Below, piece after piece: positions 1 to 10,631 of a stretch of 64,000 nucleotides of DNA. The stretch covers positions 1 through 64,000 of the forward strand of contig CAJNOQ010000077.1 in the NCBI GenBank assembly GCA_905250885.1, read 5' to 3'. The position numbers and the translations under genes are program-made. Each line of letters begins with the position of its first letter. Positions within the stretch are counted from its first letter, which is position 1. A model generated the notes under the pieces. That model saw nothing but the letters and a program-made list of their open reading frames with translations. It ran no database searches and was not told where the DNA came from. Origin of the DNA: Didymodactylos carnosus (lineage: Eukaryota > Rotifera > Eurotatoria > Philodinida > Philodinidae).

Positions 1-661
1 TACTGTCAGAGCGTGTTTAACTTGTGTGCTATGTTTATAGGAACTTAGTTAGTTTGGTGACAAGATTTGCGCTCGAAGCTGCGCGTAAGCGTACTTTCGA
101 AAGCTGGGTTACGGTGAGTCAGAACTGCACGGATCATAGTAGCGTATAAAAGAGAAAATCACCTGCCGGACCATTTTCTCTAAAAATATGCACCTTAAAA
201 CACATTTTTTCAGAATTACTCTTGAAAGGACTGCTTCTCTTACTCTTTTTTCAGCTCTCCATAATTTTTGTTTACGAATTAGGCACATTTTTTCATGTCA
301 ATTCACATTTCTTTTGTAATGCTCTGTTCGTTGATTTTCCTTTTTAAGAAATTCTTTTTCTTGTTTTGATGTGATTTATTCAATGAACTGAAATATTTCT
401 ACAGTTTTCTAGCCCAGTGACTCTTTTTCTAAACCTTTTATGTACCCCATACATGATTAAAAGGCATGAAAAAGAAACGAACTGAGAAGACACATATGCA
501 ACAAAAACGCATAAGAAAAGGAAAAGCAAAAGCAAACTAGCGAGAGAAACCGGCAAAAAGCAGTCAGAATCATGTATCGTTCGTACGTAAGATTGAATAT
601 GATCATACAAAATCAGACACAATCTTATGTAATCTTACTATTTCGTATGTATGATCTCATG
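1..661. other. Non-coding AT-rich stretch
   Basis: No coding exon, RNA gene or transposon end was recognised here. The short reading frame on the minus strand at 380-622 has no family resemblance and no splice context. The last 30 bases resemble part of the repeat unit that follows (a shared TTTCGTATGTATGA string), so the repeat array may have a decayed copy reaching back to about 630. Confidence 0.5.
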
Positions 662-1292
662 GGATCAGATCACATCGTGCAATATCATGCGTACGACTGT
701 TGTATGAATCGTATAGTCTGGTCCCTGTGACTTTTCAGGGACCACGATTCGAATGTCGATCGTACCATTTCATAGGGATGAATTTGTACGATTATTCCAG
801 ATCATACCGGTTCGTGTAAGATCATACAATACAGTCGTATCTGTTCATATCCGATATGATGCGATCCGCTTGTACGATTCTTCGATCTGGGTACTTTAGA
901 AAATGTGTACTATTTTAATTCGAGGTTATAGTTTTTATCACAGAACCGTATGCTGGCCGTTTTCGTTTTGTGAGAAAATTAAAAGAAAAAATAAAACGCA
1001 TATAGGAAGCATCCGTTTCCTGCGTTGCGTTAGTGTGGCCAAAAAAGTATCAGTAACTGATAGGATCAGATCAGATCGTGCAATATCGTGTGTACGATTG
1101 TTGTACGTAACGTATAGTCTGGGCCATGTGACTTTTCAAGGACCACGATTCGGACGTCGATCGTACCATTTCGTATGTATGAATTTGTACGATTATTCTA
1201 GATCATACCGGTTCGTGTACGATCATACAATACAATCGTATCTGATCATATCTGATATGGTATGCTCCGTTCGTACGATTCCTCGATCAGGG
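662..1292. repeat. Two direct copies of a ~230 bp repeat unit
   Basis: Copy A is 662-891 and copy B is 1063-1292, in the same orientation and offset by 401 bp. By eye they match at roughly 85 percent along their whole length, starting GGATCAGATCA and ending around CGATC-GGG. Both are rich in short self-complementary words (CGTACG, GATC, ATCGTAC, TGTGACTTTTCA followed by GGACCACGATTCG). The 171 bp between the copies is unrelated AT-rich sequence. No coding potential is evident; the 132-residue frame at 903-1301 simply runs through copy B. It could be two units of a longer satellite or paired parts of a transposon. Confidence 0.75.
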
Positions 1293-2631
1293 AATTTCTG
1301 AGTCGCCAAATTTTTATTCAGAAAATCCGAATTGTCCTTTTCCGCCTTGGTTTTTCCGCCTCCTGTAACTTTTTTAGATATTAGTAGCGAATAAAGTTTG
1401 GAGTATTTCGCCTTGTCACAATATCGATAAAGTTAACCAAGATAATAAAATGATAAATTTATTAGGTATCCTATATTATGTATAAAATAAATATTGCAAT
1501 ATTGATTGCAATATCAATATTGATCTAGTGATTTTAGACAATGGAGACAATTTGTCAAAAAGAAAAAGTATGAAAAGATGTAAATCATTTTTTTCATCGA
1601 CTATGGAGACTTATAATACTTCTAGTAGGCCACATCTTGCATACAAGGTGAAATGGACCGATGGCATGGTTTTATAGAAAGTTTCGTGTTCTGACAATTT
1701 TCAAAGGCATTATAGTTGACCATTTAAAGGACAGTACATGTCGATACGATGGAAACGGTAAATGACATACAAAGTTTATCACTCATTATTTTTTTCGTGC
1801 TCAGGTTTTTTCTCTTCGCTTCATCGGTTGTCACTACTAAGAAAAAATAAATGTGTTCTTACACGTTCTTACATGTTTTAGGGATGGCTCGAACAATTAC
1901 CTAACATTTGTATGTCAGTAATTGAAAATATTGATTACTTCATCATTCTTAAAGGTGAGATTTTGAAATTCTTGTTCTCTCTAAATGGCTGATGTCTTTT
2001 TCACATGATAATAATTTATACATGGACGAAAACGCTTTTGACGGGTAAACGAGCTGTAAGGTAACGATGACTTTTAAATGTCTATGTGCTTTTATAACAC
2101 ATGCACGTGTTATAAAATATAACTTTCATTATATTTTTCTTGAAATATTTTTGGTAAAATGGGAAGGTTTTGAAGAATATGATGAGCTTAATTTCTTCTC
2201 TAACGCTCTACAGCTCTAAAAGCTAAAATAATTGTATTATGAACTTTTGACTTTTACAAAGTTAAGCAAAAAGTGATTGTAGCTATTTCTAATCAGATTT
2301 TGGTAACTTTTACATATGCGACTACTGTTACCAACGTATACGTCGGTACCTCAGCCTATAGGCTGAGGTTTCAGCAGCTTTATATCTTTCTCTCATCTAA
2401 CAAGCGTCCGACATGGTCACGCATACCATTACGAGTCATTAAATATAGCTCTGGCTAGGGGTCATTTGTGAAGACATGTGTATATTCAACAGAAAACAAC
2501 ATTCAAGTGCGTGGGAAAGACTTTACTATGGAGCCAATTAACTTCTTAAAAATTTCATTACTTTTTAATAATTTTGCTTTTTAAATTAGAAATTTAACCA
2601 AATTAGATGACGTAAATTAAAATGGTAAACA
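1293..2631. other. Intergenic, nothing recognised
   Basis: AT-rich sequence upstream of the galactosyltransferase-like gene. I see no exon, tRNA or transposon end. A small palindrome (CCTCAGCCTATAGGCTGAGG) sits near 2349-2368. The promoter of the downstream gene should lie at the right end but no specific element stands out. Confidence 0.4.
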
Positions 2632-4004
2632 ATGAATATCTGGACATTCCGTATAAAGAGAAAATATCTATTTTCAAGTCTTACTTTGACATTATTGATT
2701 ATCTTAATTATCAATTTGACTAATGTATCAGTTATATCCTCAACATCATATATAAAACGATGTAGCGAGACGATGATTCGAACATATTTTATGAAAAATC
2801 TAAGGTACATACCTATACCATATGAAAAACATAAACAATAGTAACATTCATTTTAAATCTTCTCAGTTATATTGTTTGTACCTACACCTCTACACATTCA
2901 TGAAACTAGAATTGCCAATTGTTGAGGTGAACATTATTTTTAGTTCTACCGATCTTTTGAAAACAAGTCCAGTGCGAGAAGAATTTCAATATGAAATACC
3001 AAATTTAGATTATTGTCACAATCATAATACTAGTGATATTCTAATATTTGTTGTATCGAAATCAATTAATTACAATATGCGTGATGCTATTCGAAGAACA
3101 TGGGGTAATATGGCATATGTTAAAGGTGTAAAACAATTTTCAACATTGAATATAAGCTTGATATTTTTGATTGATATTGATGAAACAAATATGAAAAATG
3201 TTAAATTAGAACAAAACTTATTTGGTGATATTGTTCAAGTAATATTGCCACAACATTATACATTAGCGACATTGAGAGATATGTCTATATTGGACTGGAC
3301 AATACGCTATTGTTCTCAAGTTAAATTTACGTTTAAAACCGATGATGATGTGTTTATTAATATATTTTTGTTAGCAAAATTTGTTCAAACATTACTTTTT
3401 ACTTATAATAATCGAACTATGCAAAATTTAACAAGTTTAAATTGTGAAAATTCGATCGGTAATAATAATAAACTTAAGTCTTATCCTCAAACACTCTATG
3501 GATTTTTGATTAAAGATGCTGTTGCTATTCATTCTACGACAGATCCGATATCAGAGTCCGCCAGATATATTGTCACTGAAGATGAGTATCCCTGTGATAG
3601 GTATCCATCATATTTAAGCGGTTTTGGTTACTTGATTAGCGCGACGGCAAGATATGCAATTTTGTGTACATTTTATCGAGATAAATCACCTCTTCCATTG
3701 TCAGATGTTTATGTCACAGGTATAGAGACACTCTACTTAGCAAGTATAGTAAAGATAAAAATAGATTTCAATGTCTTTCTGTTTCTCTCTTTTAGGAATT
3801 TTACCCGAATATTTAAGAATACAGCGACAATCGTTCAATTTTGATATTTCATATCGTGAAAATGATAATTGTGAAGATTTTTTTAAAAAGAAGACGAGTC
3901 GACCCTATGCATGTGCATCAGCAATTCATTATTCGAAACAACAGTCCACTTTTAATATATTTGAACGTTACAGTCGATACTGGAAAATAATACGAGAGAA
4001 TTGA
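2632..4004 (+). CDS. Beta-1,3-galactosyltransferase-like protein (GT31 family), type II membrane protein
   Basis: Three exons: 2632-2804, 2944-3719, 3796-4004, giving about 385 residues, with GT-AG introns of 139 and 76 bp in consistent phase. Exon 1 encodes a short basic N-terminus and a hydrophobic signal anchor (about residues 12-35), expected to hold the enzyme in the Golgi with its catalytic domain in the lumen. The catalytic part shows the GT31 blocks in order: RRTWG near residue 108, then KTDDDVFIN near 189 (the DxD metal/UDP-sugar site, DNA 3341-3349), then YPSYLSGFGYLIS, then SDVYVTG at the exon 2/3 junction. Family members transfer galactose or N-acetylglucosamine in beta-1,3 linkage. 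The last block usually begins with an acidic pair (EDVxxG); here the first acid is Ser. The acceptor cannot be deduced. The start chosen is the first ATG before the membrane anchor. An AATAAA lies near 4202. Confidence 0.85.
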
Positions 4005-4279
4005 TTGTATTTTAGTAATAATTTAAGAGTATTTATATTGAACGATTTACAGCGCTGGAAAAAATTGTAGAGATAATTTGTTTTTCGTAGTCGATCGTTA
4101 TAGTTTGAACATCTTCGAAAAACGATTTGAATAGCTGAAGATTTTAATTTGTCCGAAGCAGAAGCGGTGTGTATACAAATTAAGTAAGGAAACAAGGACA
4201 GAATAAACAAGGGAAGAATAAAAGAAGATCAAAAGTAAAAAAGAGTTATCTGTAGATTTTTGCTTTAGAGATTTTGTAG
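4005..4279. other. 3' flank of GT31 gene
   Basis: AT-rich, no exon seen. It contains a possible polyadenylation signal (AATAAA near 4202) about 200 bp after the stop codon. The 80-residue minus-strand frame at 3968-4210 has no recognisable features. Confidence 0.35.
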
Positions 4280-4870
4280 GATATCAGTTAGACTGCTTTT
4301 AATAATCGTATCTTCGTGTAATTATGCTCGGAGTACTGCTTTTTTAGTTAGTTTCACTGAGTAAGGTTTTATGTCTCTGATTCTATGTATATATTCAACG
4401 GACGTATAAGTCGGCACAGCTAATGCTGACCGAATGCTTTTGTTCTATATAATTTGCAAGCGTTCCCAGATTTTTCTTCTGTTGTCAATAGCACAGCTGA
4501 TCCATATAATATTACTACTCTAATCAACGGCTTGAATAAATCAATCGTTGTTTTTATGTTGACATCTTCTCCCACTAATCAGGTCAGAAAGCGCCAAAGA
4601 CCTATTCTTAACTAAACTTTCTTAACTAAACTGTGGGATGTTGTGTTTCCTACTGTTATTTGGACTGGATTTTTGTATTTTTTAAGAGGATGAGGTGAGA
4701 AGTGAATCAACTCAGTTTTGTCGGTTGTATCTCTAACTTCTACCATTTCCACTAACGCACGAAAACATCGGTAGCCTCTTGTGGACGCTTGTTTAGTAAA
4801 GTGATGGTTTTCTGGAAAACTAAAGAGCTGACTTATCTGCATTTTATCTATACAAAACAAATTGTTGCTA
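4280..4870 (-). mobile_element. Decayed LINE (Jockey/CR1-like) reverse-transcriptase C-terminal fragment
   Basis: Read on the minus strand, 4612-4860 encodes a stretch with the late reverse-transcriptase signature KTELIHFSPHPLKKY followed by PVQITVGNTT, typical of non-LTR retrotransposons after the catalytic core. Further downstream, in two shifted frames between about 4300 and 4600, are VILYGSAVLLTT and ALAVPTYTSVEYI, which match the conserved post-RT region (YGS, then the P-x-Y-TS block) of the same clade. The reading frame is broken several times and neither the endonuclease nor the RT active site (FxDD) is present, so this is a 5'-truncated, dead copy. The boundaries are approximate. Confidence 0.6.
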
Positions 4871-6099
4871 GAATTTTTTTCAGTACTATAATGTTCTTAT
4901 TTTGTAAAATGACTATTTTACCATTTCTAATGTAATAATTTTTTAAGTAAGAGAAAACATAAACCGTATATTTATTTACAGGCATTCTTGCACGACATTA
5001 TTATACTGGATAATACTATTTGAGAAAAGCAGATTATATATTTTATATTATGGTAAATTCAAATAAAAACAAAAAAGCTCGAGGTTCATTAGAGAGTATG
5101 ATCAAATTCTTTTGGAAAACTTCGATGAATGCTTTTTTTTAATTTTAGAATATGTAAAAAGCTTACCTCTCTCTGGAACTTAATAAAAGGTAAATAATGC
5201 TCAACAAAAATTTGACAGATTATTCTTCTGTCTGTTCTATATAATGAATGGTTCTTCATCTCGCTATTAATTTTTCTCCTTTTATAAAAGGATTGCCTAC
5301 ATAAGTCCAGAGATGGGCAAGTCCGACGAATATGTTTCCTGTGTCTCAATCATCTTGTAGCGAGGCTCTAGCGAGGTTCACAGCGCTCTGTTTTTCAGGG
5401 CATTTACGGTGATGCTTATATCTCCACGAAAACTCATCGGAAAGTTCTGCAAGAAGTCTCACTCTGAAAAGCGGACTTTCTTCTATCAATCCATATATCA
5501 GAAAAAATTTGAATATATAGGAAAGGAAAGAAAAATTTACGAAAATAAATTGAGATTTTTTAGGCTTTGGAGGAAAAACTTAAAAACTTCATAATGTTTT
5601 CAAGGAAGATCGTGGAGAGCTGGGAGTGGTCTAATTTGATATCTTAGACTTACCTCTATATTCGACTATGTTCAGCTCAAAATGAAAAGTTTTTTGCAAA
5701 AAAGAGGGAAGGGGTACCCTTAAAGATTCCAATTCTCACATAGTTCTGTAGAGGAAAGGTTTTGCATAGAATGACGTTAAAAACTACTCGCTATGAGATG
5801 ATTAAGACGCAAGAAGTACTCTGTATCCGTCGGACTTGAATTCGAACTTGCCATCGCTGCATAACTCGACTATCAAAGTCTGATGGAAAATAGTCTAAAA
5901 TTTGTCCAGACATCTTTCCAGCTTAGATACAAGGGTACACGCTCTCATTTTAGCTTATTATTGTTATTATACTTTCGTACTTTTATATCTGTCACTCTTT
6001 CAGTCCTGTAGTCTTTTAATCCCTTTAGTCTTTTACTCTCGATCTATAGAATGAACTGTTTTAAGCATTTTTGTAATACTTTTAAAGATGTCCCCAATA
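4871..6099. other. Intergenic, no gene recognised
   Basis: The reading frames here (minus 5089-5349, plus 5409-5594) are short, lysine-rich and show no family motif, codon bias or splice context. Possibly more degraded transposon sequence continuous with the LINE fragment, but I could not recognise any domain. Confidence 0.35.
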
Positions 6100-6107
6100 T
6101 TCCTCAT

Positions 6108-6636
6108 TAGGTATGCATTGGTAACGATTATCGATCCTTACCGATTATCGTCATACTGTCATGGACTCTATCAAAGTCAATGACGTATGCTAATATTATT
6201 CGAATAACAAAAAAATGTGCTGACTTTGATCGAGTCCTTTGGAAGGTTCCACTGTGGGGACCTTGAACTTTTTTTACATCTGTGAGTAGACCAAAATCTT
6301 GTGAGTCTTACGGTAGTTCTTTTATAAAATTTGGATCAAAACTGACTGAGTTATGAAGAATAAATTGAACTAGAGTCATATATACACGTGCATATGCGAA
6401 AAGGGGTATGTCTTATTTGCTAGTTGTCTGATATGAGGAAGAAAAGAATAACGAAAAAGAATGGTAACTTTATCCTTGCTACAAACTCACTTTCTCTATT
6501 TTGATTTTGCTCAGCAAGTGTCAGAAACTTATCGGTTTTATCGGTAAGAAGCAATAACTATGATAACGATAATCGGTAAGATACGATAAAATCGATAACG
6601 ATTAACCGAGAAATTATCGTTACCATTGCGTGCCTA
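6108..6636. mobile_element. hAT-like non-autonomous DNA transposon (MITE), 529 bp
   Basis: Terminal inverted repeats: the left end TAGGTATGCATTGGTAACGA and the reverse complement of the right end TAGGCACGCAATGGTAACGA match at 17 of 20, with further inner complementarity around ACCGATTATCG. The element is flanked by a perfect 8-bp direct repeat TTCCTCAT (6100-6107 and 6637-6644), the duplication length produced by hAT transposases. The interior has no transposase coding, so it would depend on a transposase elsewhere. The intact target duplication implies a fairly recent insertion. Confidence 0.8.
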
Positions 6637-6644
6637 TTCCTCAT

Positions 6645-7139
6645 ATTTCTACAAATGTGAAAATTATAGCGGATTCGAAAGCGTTTATAAATTAAGAGAT
6701 GTATTTTTCATCCACAAACACCTTGAGAATATAAAGGAGAAAAAACATCATGCCAGAAAATTCATTAGTCGAATTACGCGATCAAGATATAAACAATTCA
6801 TTTTTCATTATTATATCATAAAAAAAGTGTAATTATTTTAAAGATCTTTTTGAAAGTGTCTTTTTGTGTAATTATTTCAAAGATCTTTTTGTTTTTCTTA
6901 TTTAAATTCTAAGTTATTCTACATAGTCTTGTATAAGAGACATTTACTACGCATAAATCTATTTTCTAGATACCGAAGAATATTCTAATATTTCTGCAAT
7001 TTTAGATTATTTGTTCATTTTTCTTTGAAATAGGAAAATTTTTATGACATGATATCATTCAAATTTGACTATGTAGATAAATATATTTAAAATCCTATTC
7101 AAAATTTTATACAACTAATTTCTTATCATCTTATTCAAT
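6645..7139. other. Upstream region of the 7140 gene
   Basis: AT-rich. A short word (AAGATCTTTTTG with GTGTAATTATTT) occurs twice near 6830-6892, a local duplication of about 35 bp. No exon recognised; the promoter of the following gene should be here but no defined element is visible. Confidence 0.35.
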
Positions 7140-8120
7140 ATGCATTGTAAACGGATAAAATTTGTTTGTATTTCACTAATAATTTTAGTTTTATTTTATA
7201 TTAATAATATATTTTTGACTTGGTGTTCTAAGGATACAGTTTGTGAAACATCGATATTTTGTAAGAAAAAAAAACCAAAATTATTTGATAATTATTTATT
7301 ACTTGAAAATACTGTTGATACACTTTGTAGTGAACGAGCAACACGTCGTGGATATCATCAAAATATTATTGGTGTATCAGCTTATATATCATTGATTGAT
7401 AGTGTTGAATTAATAAATTCTATTTGGAAATATTTATTAATATATTTAGAAGAAGTTCGATTAAAATATCCTAAATGGATTGTACGCGTTTATTATCATA
7501 ATATAAATGTATCATTAGCAGATATTAAAAATATTGAAAATTTATATAAAAATGTGGATTTTTGTGATGTTCAAAATATTCCTGTACTTGGAAATATAGT
7601 AAATTATATGCCTGGAAAAATACAACGTTTTTTGCCTCTAGCTGATAAATTTGTTGATTATTATATGTCTCGAGATATTGATAGTCCTATATTTGATCGA
7701 GAAGTATCAGCCGTAAATGAATGGATTGCATCAGATAAAATGTTTCACATTATGCGTGATCATCCACAACACGATACGGCCATTTTAGGTGGTCTATGGG
7801 GAATAAAAAAATTTGAAAGTAATAGACAAATTATATATGAAATGATTAAATATTTATTATCTATAGATTTAGTACCATGTTATAATCGAAAAGGTGATCA
7901 ACAATTTTTAGAAAAATATATTTGGCCATTAATTCGCACTAATTCTCTTCAACATGATAGTTTTCTATGTCGTCGTTTTCCCACAGCTGAACCATTTCCA
8001 ACACGTAAAAATTCTTCTTTACATTTTATTGGATGTAAAAGACCGTGTATACATGATACTCATGGCCCATGTCCAATTGTATGTAGGCCAAAAACTCATC
8101 GCAATTGGACATTTTGTTAA
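7140..8120 (+). CDS. Single-exon type II membrane protein with nucleotide-diphospho-sugar transferase-like features
   Basis: Uninterrupted 326-residue frame. The N-terminus has basic residues followed by a hydrophobic anchor (about residues 9-28), as in Golgi glycosyltransferases. The lumenal part carries a DxD-like SRDIDSP (about residues 177-183), then EVSAVNEWIASDKMFHIMRD and a GGLWGIKKF block, a pattern I associate from memory with uncharacterised proteins having a glycosyltransferase-A-type fold; this could not be checked. Several cysteines cluster at the C-terminus, suggesting disulphides in a secreted compartment. No intron is needed, unlike its neighbours. The substrate is unknown. 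It lies 3.1 kb from the GT31 gene on the same strand, but nothing shows that the two work together. AATAAA-like signals occur near 8206. Confidence 0.75.
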   Translation: MHCKRIKFVCISLIILVLFYINNIFLTWCSKDTVCETSIFCKKKKPKLFDNYLLLENTVDTLCSERATRRGYHQNIIGVSAYISLIDSVELINSIWKYLLIYLEEVRLKYPKWIVRVYYHNINVSLADIKNIENLYKNVDFCDVQNIPVLGNIVNYMPGKIQRFLPLADKFVDYYMSRDIDSPIFDREVSAVNEWIASDKMFHIMRDHPQHDTAILGGLWGIKKFESNRQIIYEMIKYLLSIDLVPCYNRKGDQQFLEKYIWPLIRTNSLQHDSFLCRRFPTAEPFPTRKNSSLHFIGCKRPCIHDTHGPCPIVCRPKTHRNWTFC

Positions 8121-8446
8121 AAATGTATTAAAATTATCATCTATTACGATTTCAAATAGTTTGTCTGACGAATATTTTAAAAATACAATTGATGTAAAAA
8201 GTATGAATAAAAACAGAATCTTAAATTCTCATAGACAGAGTATTAAATGAATGAATATTTTTGTTTTTTAGAGAGAAGTAGATATATTATCGATAATTCA
8301 TCGTTCGTCATCAACACTTTTCTCTTTATAATCGTCTAGTCGGTATTGTCGTTTTTAGTTTAACGATGGATATTTTTTTTTCTAAACTGAAAAAAGGTCA
8401 GATAAATATCGTTAAAAGGTACTACATGCATTCATTCATTCATTCA
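8121..8446. other. 3' flank, AT-rich
   Basis: Downstream of the 7140 gene. It contains a candidate polyadenylation signal near 8206 and a short (CATT)n run at 8437-8446 into which the following Helitron-like element is inserted. No exon recognised. Confidence 0.4.
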
Positions 8447-8626
8447 TCTATACTATAATATAAAGTGTTTGTTTGTCTGTTTGATTGTTATGCTATACAA
8501 ATCCACATGCTTGATCCCAGAGCAACCAAATTTTGCATGGGATCCACATTTATCAAGAGGATGACCACAGGAGTACCTCCTGCCCTCATCAACATCAATT
8601 CGGACAACGCCGGATAAATTTTCTAG
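8447..8626 (+). mobile_element. Short non-autonomous Helitron-like element, 180 bp
   Basis: The left end TCTATACTATAATATAAAG followed by GTGTTTGTTTGTCTGTTTG is the typical 5' terminus of animal Helitrons (begins TC). The right end is CGGACAACGCCGGATAAATT then TTCTAG: a small CGG/CCG hairpin followed by the CTAG terminus. The flanking bases are A on the left and T on the right, as expected for insertion between A and T without target duplication. No Rep/helicase coding is present. Both ends being present in only 180 bp makes this a compact, apparently complete non-autonomous copy. Confidence 0.75.
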
Positions 8627-9542
8627 TTATTGATAATCGTCATTTTCTCTTTTTGTCTCCTCTCTATCTTTATATTCAAATGTACAGTGTTATTCAAAAT
8701 TGATGCTATAGATTTAGATAGATGAGGAATTAAATACAAAGTATTTGAAATATTTATCATACAATGTTTAATTACAGTATCACGATCTATTAAACAATAT
8801 AAAATAGTGTACTGCAGAAACAAACCATATGGATTTTTGGTATTCGAAGAACAAAGGACTTCATAACCAATTTTTTTCTAATCTTTATTTTCAATAGAAA
8901 ATTTTCTCTGTAGTGTTCTTTTTCCGACCTTTGTATTACTAAAAAAAAAAGAAAAGAAAAACTATATTCAAAAATCGTATAGTAGAGATTTTTTTTTTTT
9001 ACACAATAAAAACACAATATATAGAAAAGCGTAAATAAAACTTCGTCTTTTTTTCAATATAAAAACGGCCAAACAAATAGATATAGAAAAAAAAAAATTT
9101 TTTCTTTATTGTCAAATACAAACACACACACACACAGACACACAAATATAAAAGAAAAGAAAAGAAAAACAAAGCTAACAGAAAATGTTTTAAATTTCAC
9201 ACATATTATTCATCTTTTATAAAATACAATATGTTCTATTTTTTTTCTCCATTTATCTGTTGATTAACTCGTTTATAGTCAAACTCTTTTGTGGATAATG
9301 ATTCAATCAAAGTGTTCCTAAAAGGCGAAGACAATAAAACATTCTTTATATAATAGGCGAGAAAAACATTTCCATTCTATTTTTAATCGAATCTCACAAA
9401 ATCTTGTATAAAATATCATTGTTACTACAAGTAGTTCTCAATCTTCACTCGTATACTCACTCATAAATAGAATTCGAAAAAAAGTTTATTTATTAATTAT
9501 TTTAAATCGATATATACTACATTTTAAATTTAATTACTTTAG
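8627..9542. other. Intergenic, simple-sequence rich
   Basis: Contains poly-A/T runs and an (AC)n tract near 9121-9140. No exon recognised on either strand. On the minus strand, AATAAATAAAC near 9485-9495 is a candidate polyadenylation signal for the coactivator gene that ends just above it. Confidence 0.4.
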
Positions 9543-10631
9543 TTAGTTTATCTAAATCTTCTACAGTCCTAGTCAATTTTTATCTGTAGTATGTAACTTA
9601 CGGATGAATTTTTTGGTTGTCTACACGATTGTGTTCGTGAATTTGACAGTTGATTTCGAAAATAAGCACCTTTCTGATCTAAAAAAATAAAATTAAAAAT
9701 CATTCTTTATTCTAAAATGAACATGTCTAAATTTATTTTTACTTGGCTCCAAGTTATTTGATAGTGGATTTGGTACATTATTATTACATTGAATAGAAAA
9801 AGTGTTTGGATTGGGTGAGCCTATGCCTAACAAATATAAAAAAGTATCCAACAATATTTTACTGAACGAAAATTATTTACTTTTATTCTCACCTTTATTT
9901 TGCATGTCTTTACTAGGTTTTTGTCGACTATTAATTGTATTTTGCAATTGTTTTCGTACAAATTCACGTGTATATGGTTGTGGTTGAAAACTATTAGTAA
10001 TTTAAAAAAGAAATCTATCTAATAATATATTAGATTAAGAGATATCCAATAATTCTACCTTAAACTATTTATTAATTGATTTTGTAATTCATCTGATTGA
10101 CGACATGATTGTACATCAGATAAACCAACCGGCCTCATTAAATCATTTGAGTCTGAAGGATAAAATGAATAGACATGTTTATAATTGAAATAAAAATAAC
10201 ATCAAATAATAACTTACTGTGAGGATTTTGTATTGTAGCTGATACATTCACACTCATATTTGGATATCCCTGAAATGATAGGATCAATTAATTAAACATC
10301 ATCGTGTAATATATTGATTTTAAGAGGAAAGAAAGAATTACTCTTATGCTCTATTGCTTTCATATAAACAAATCACAAAAAATTTATAAGAATTTTTATT
10401 ACACATCATGACTCCTTATATTTGACAATGACATTTTTCAACATATTCAGTAATAAATAGTATGTGACTTTGAATCGAATATCATCGTCTTCATAATGTC
10501 TATATTTTATATTTTCATATACAAATTCTATGTCGAAAGTCACATATCCATTTACAAAAATGCTTATTCAACTATTTATTTTCTAACATTACCTGCTGCT
10601 GTTTTGATTCATTTGTTTTCTTGTCCATCAT
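9543..10631 (-). CDS. 3' exon cluster of the coactivator gene, or a separate small gene
   Basis: Five phase-compatible exons on the minus strand: 10269-10218, 10152-10059, 9990-9893, 9826-9743, 9678-9602, then a stop either by read-through (near 9570) or in a tiny exon at 9551-9543. They encode about 135 residues rich in N, Q and S, including PYTREFVRKQLQNTINSRQ. The first exon starts in phase 0, as the coactivator exon at 20153 ends, so they fit as its C-terminus after a 9.9 kb intron. A further exon at 10631-10593 (MMDKKTNESKQQQ) has an ATG but no acceptor before it, and also joins in phase 0; it may be an alternative first exon, or the start of an independent ~150-residue gene. Composition favours the coactivator link. 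Confidence 0.55.

Noticed and set aside
903-1301. 132-residue plus-strand reading frame
   Set aside because: It runs through the second copy of the direct repeat, has no motif or coding composition, and is best explained by the repeat.
5089-5349. 86-residue minus-strand frame, considered as an upstream part of the LINE
   Set aside because: No reverse-transcriptase or endonuclease motif could be seen in it.
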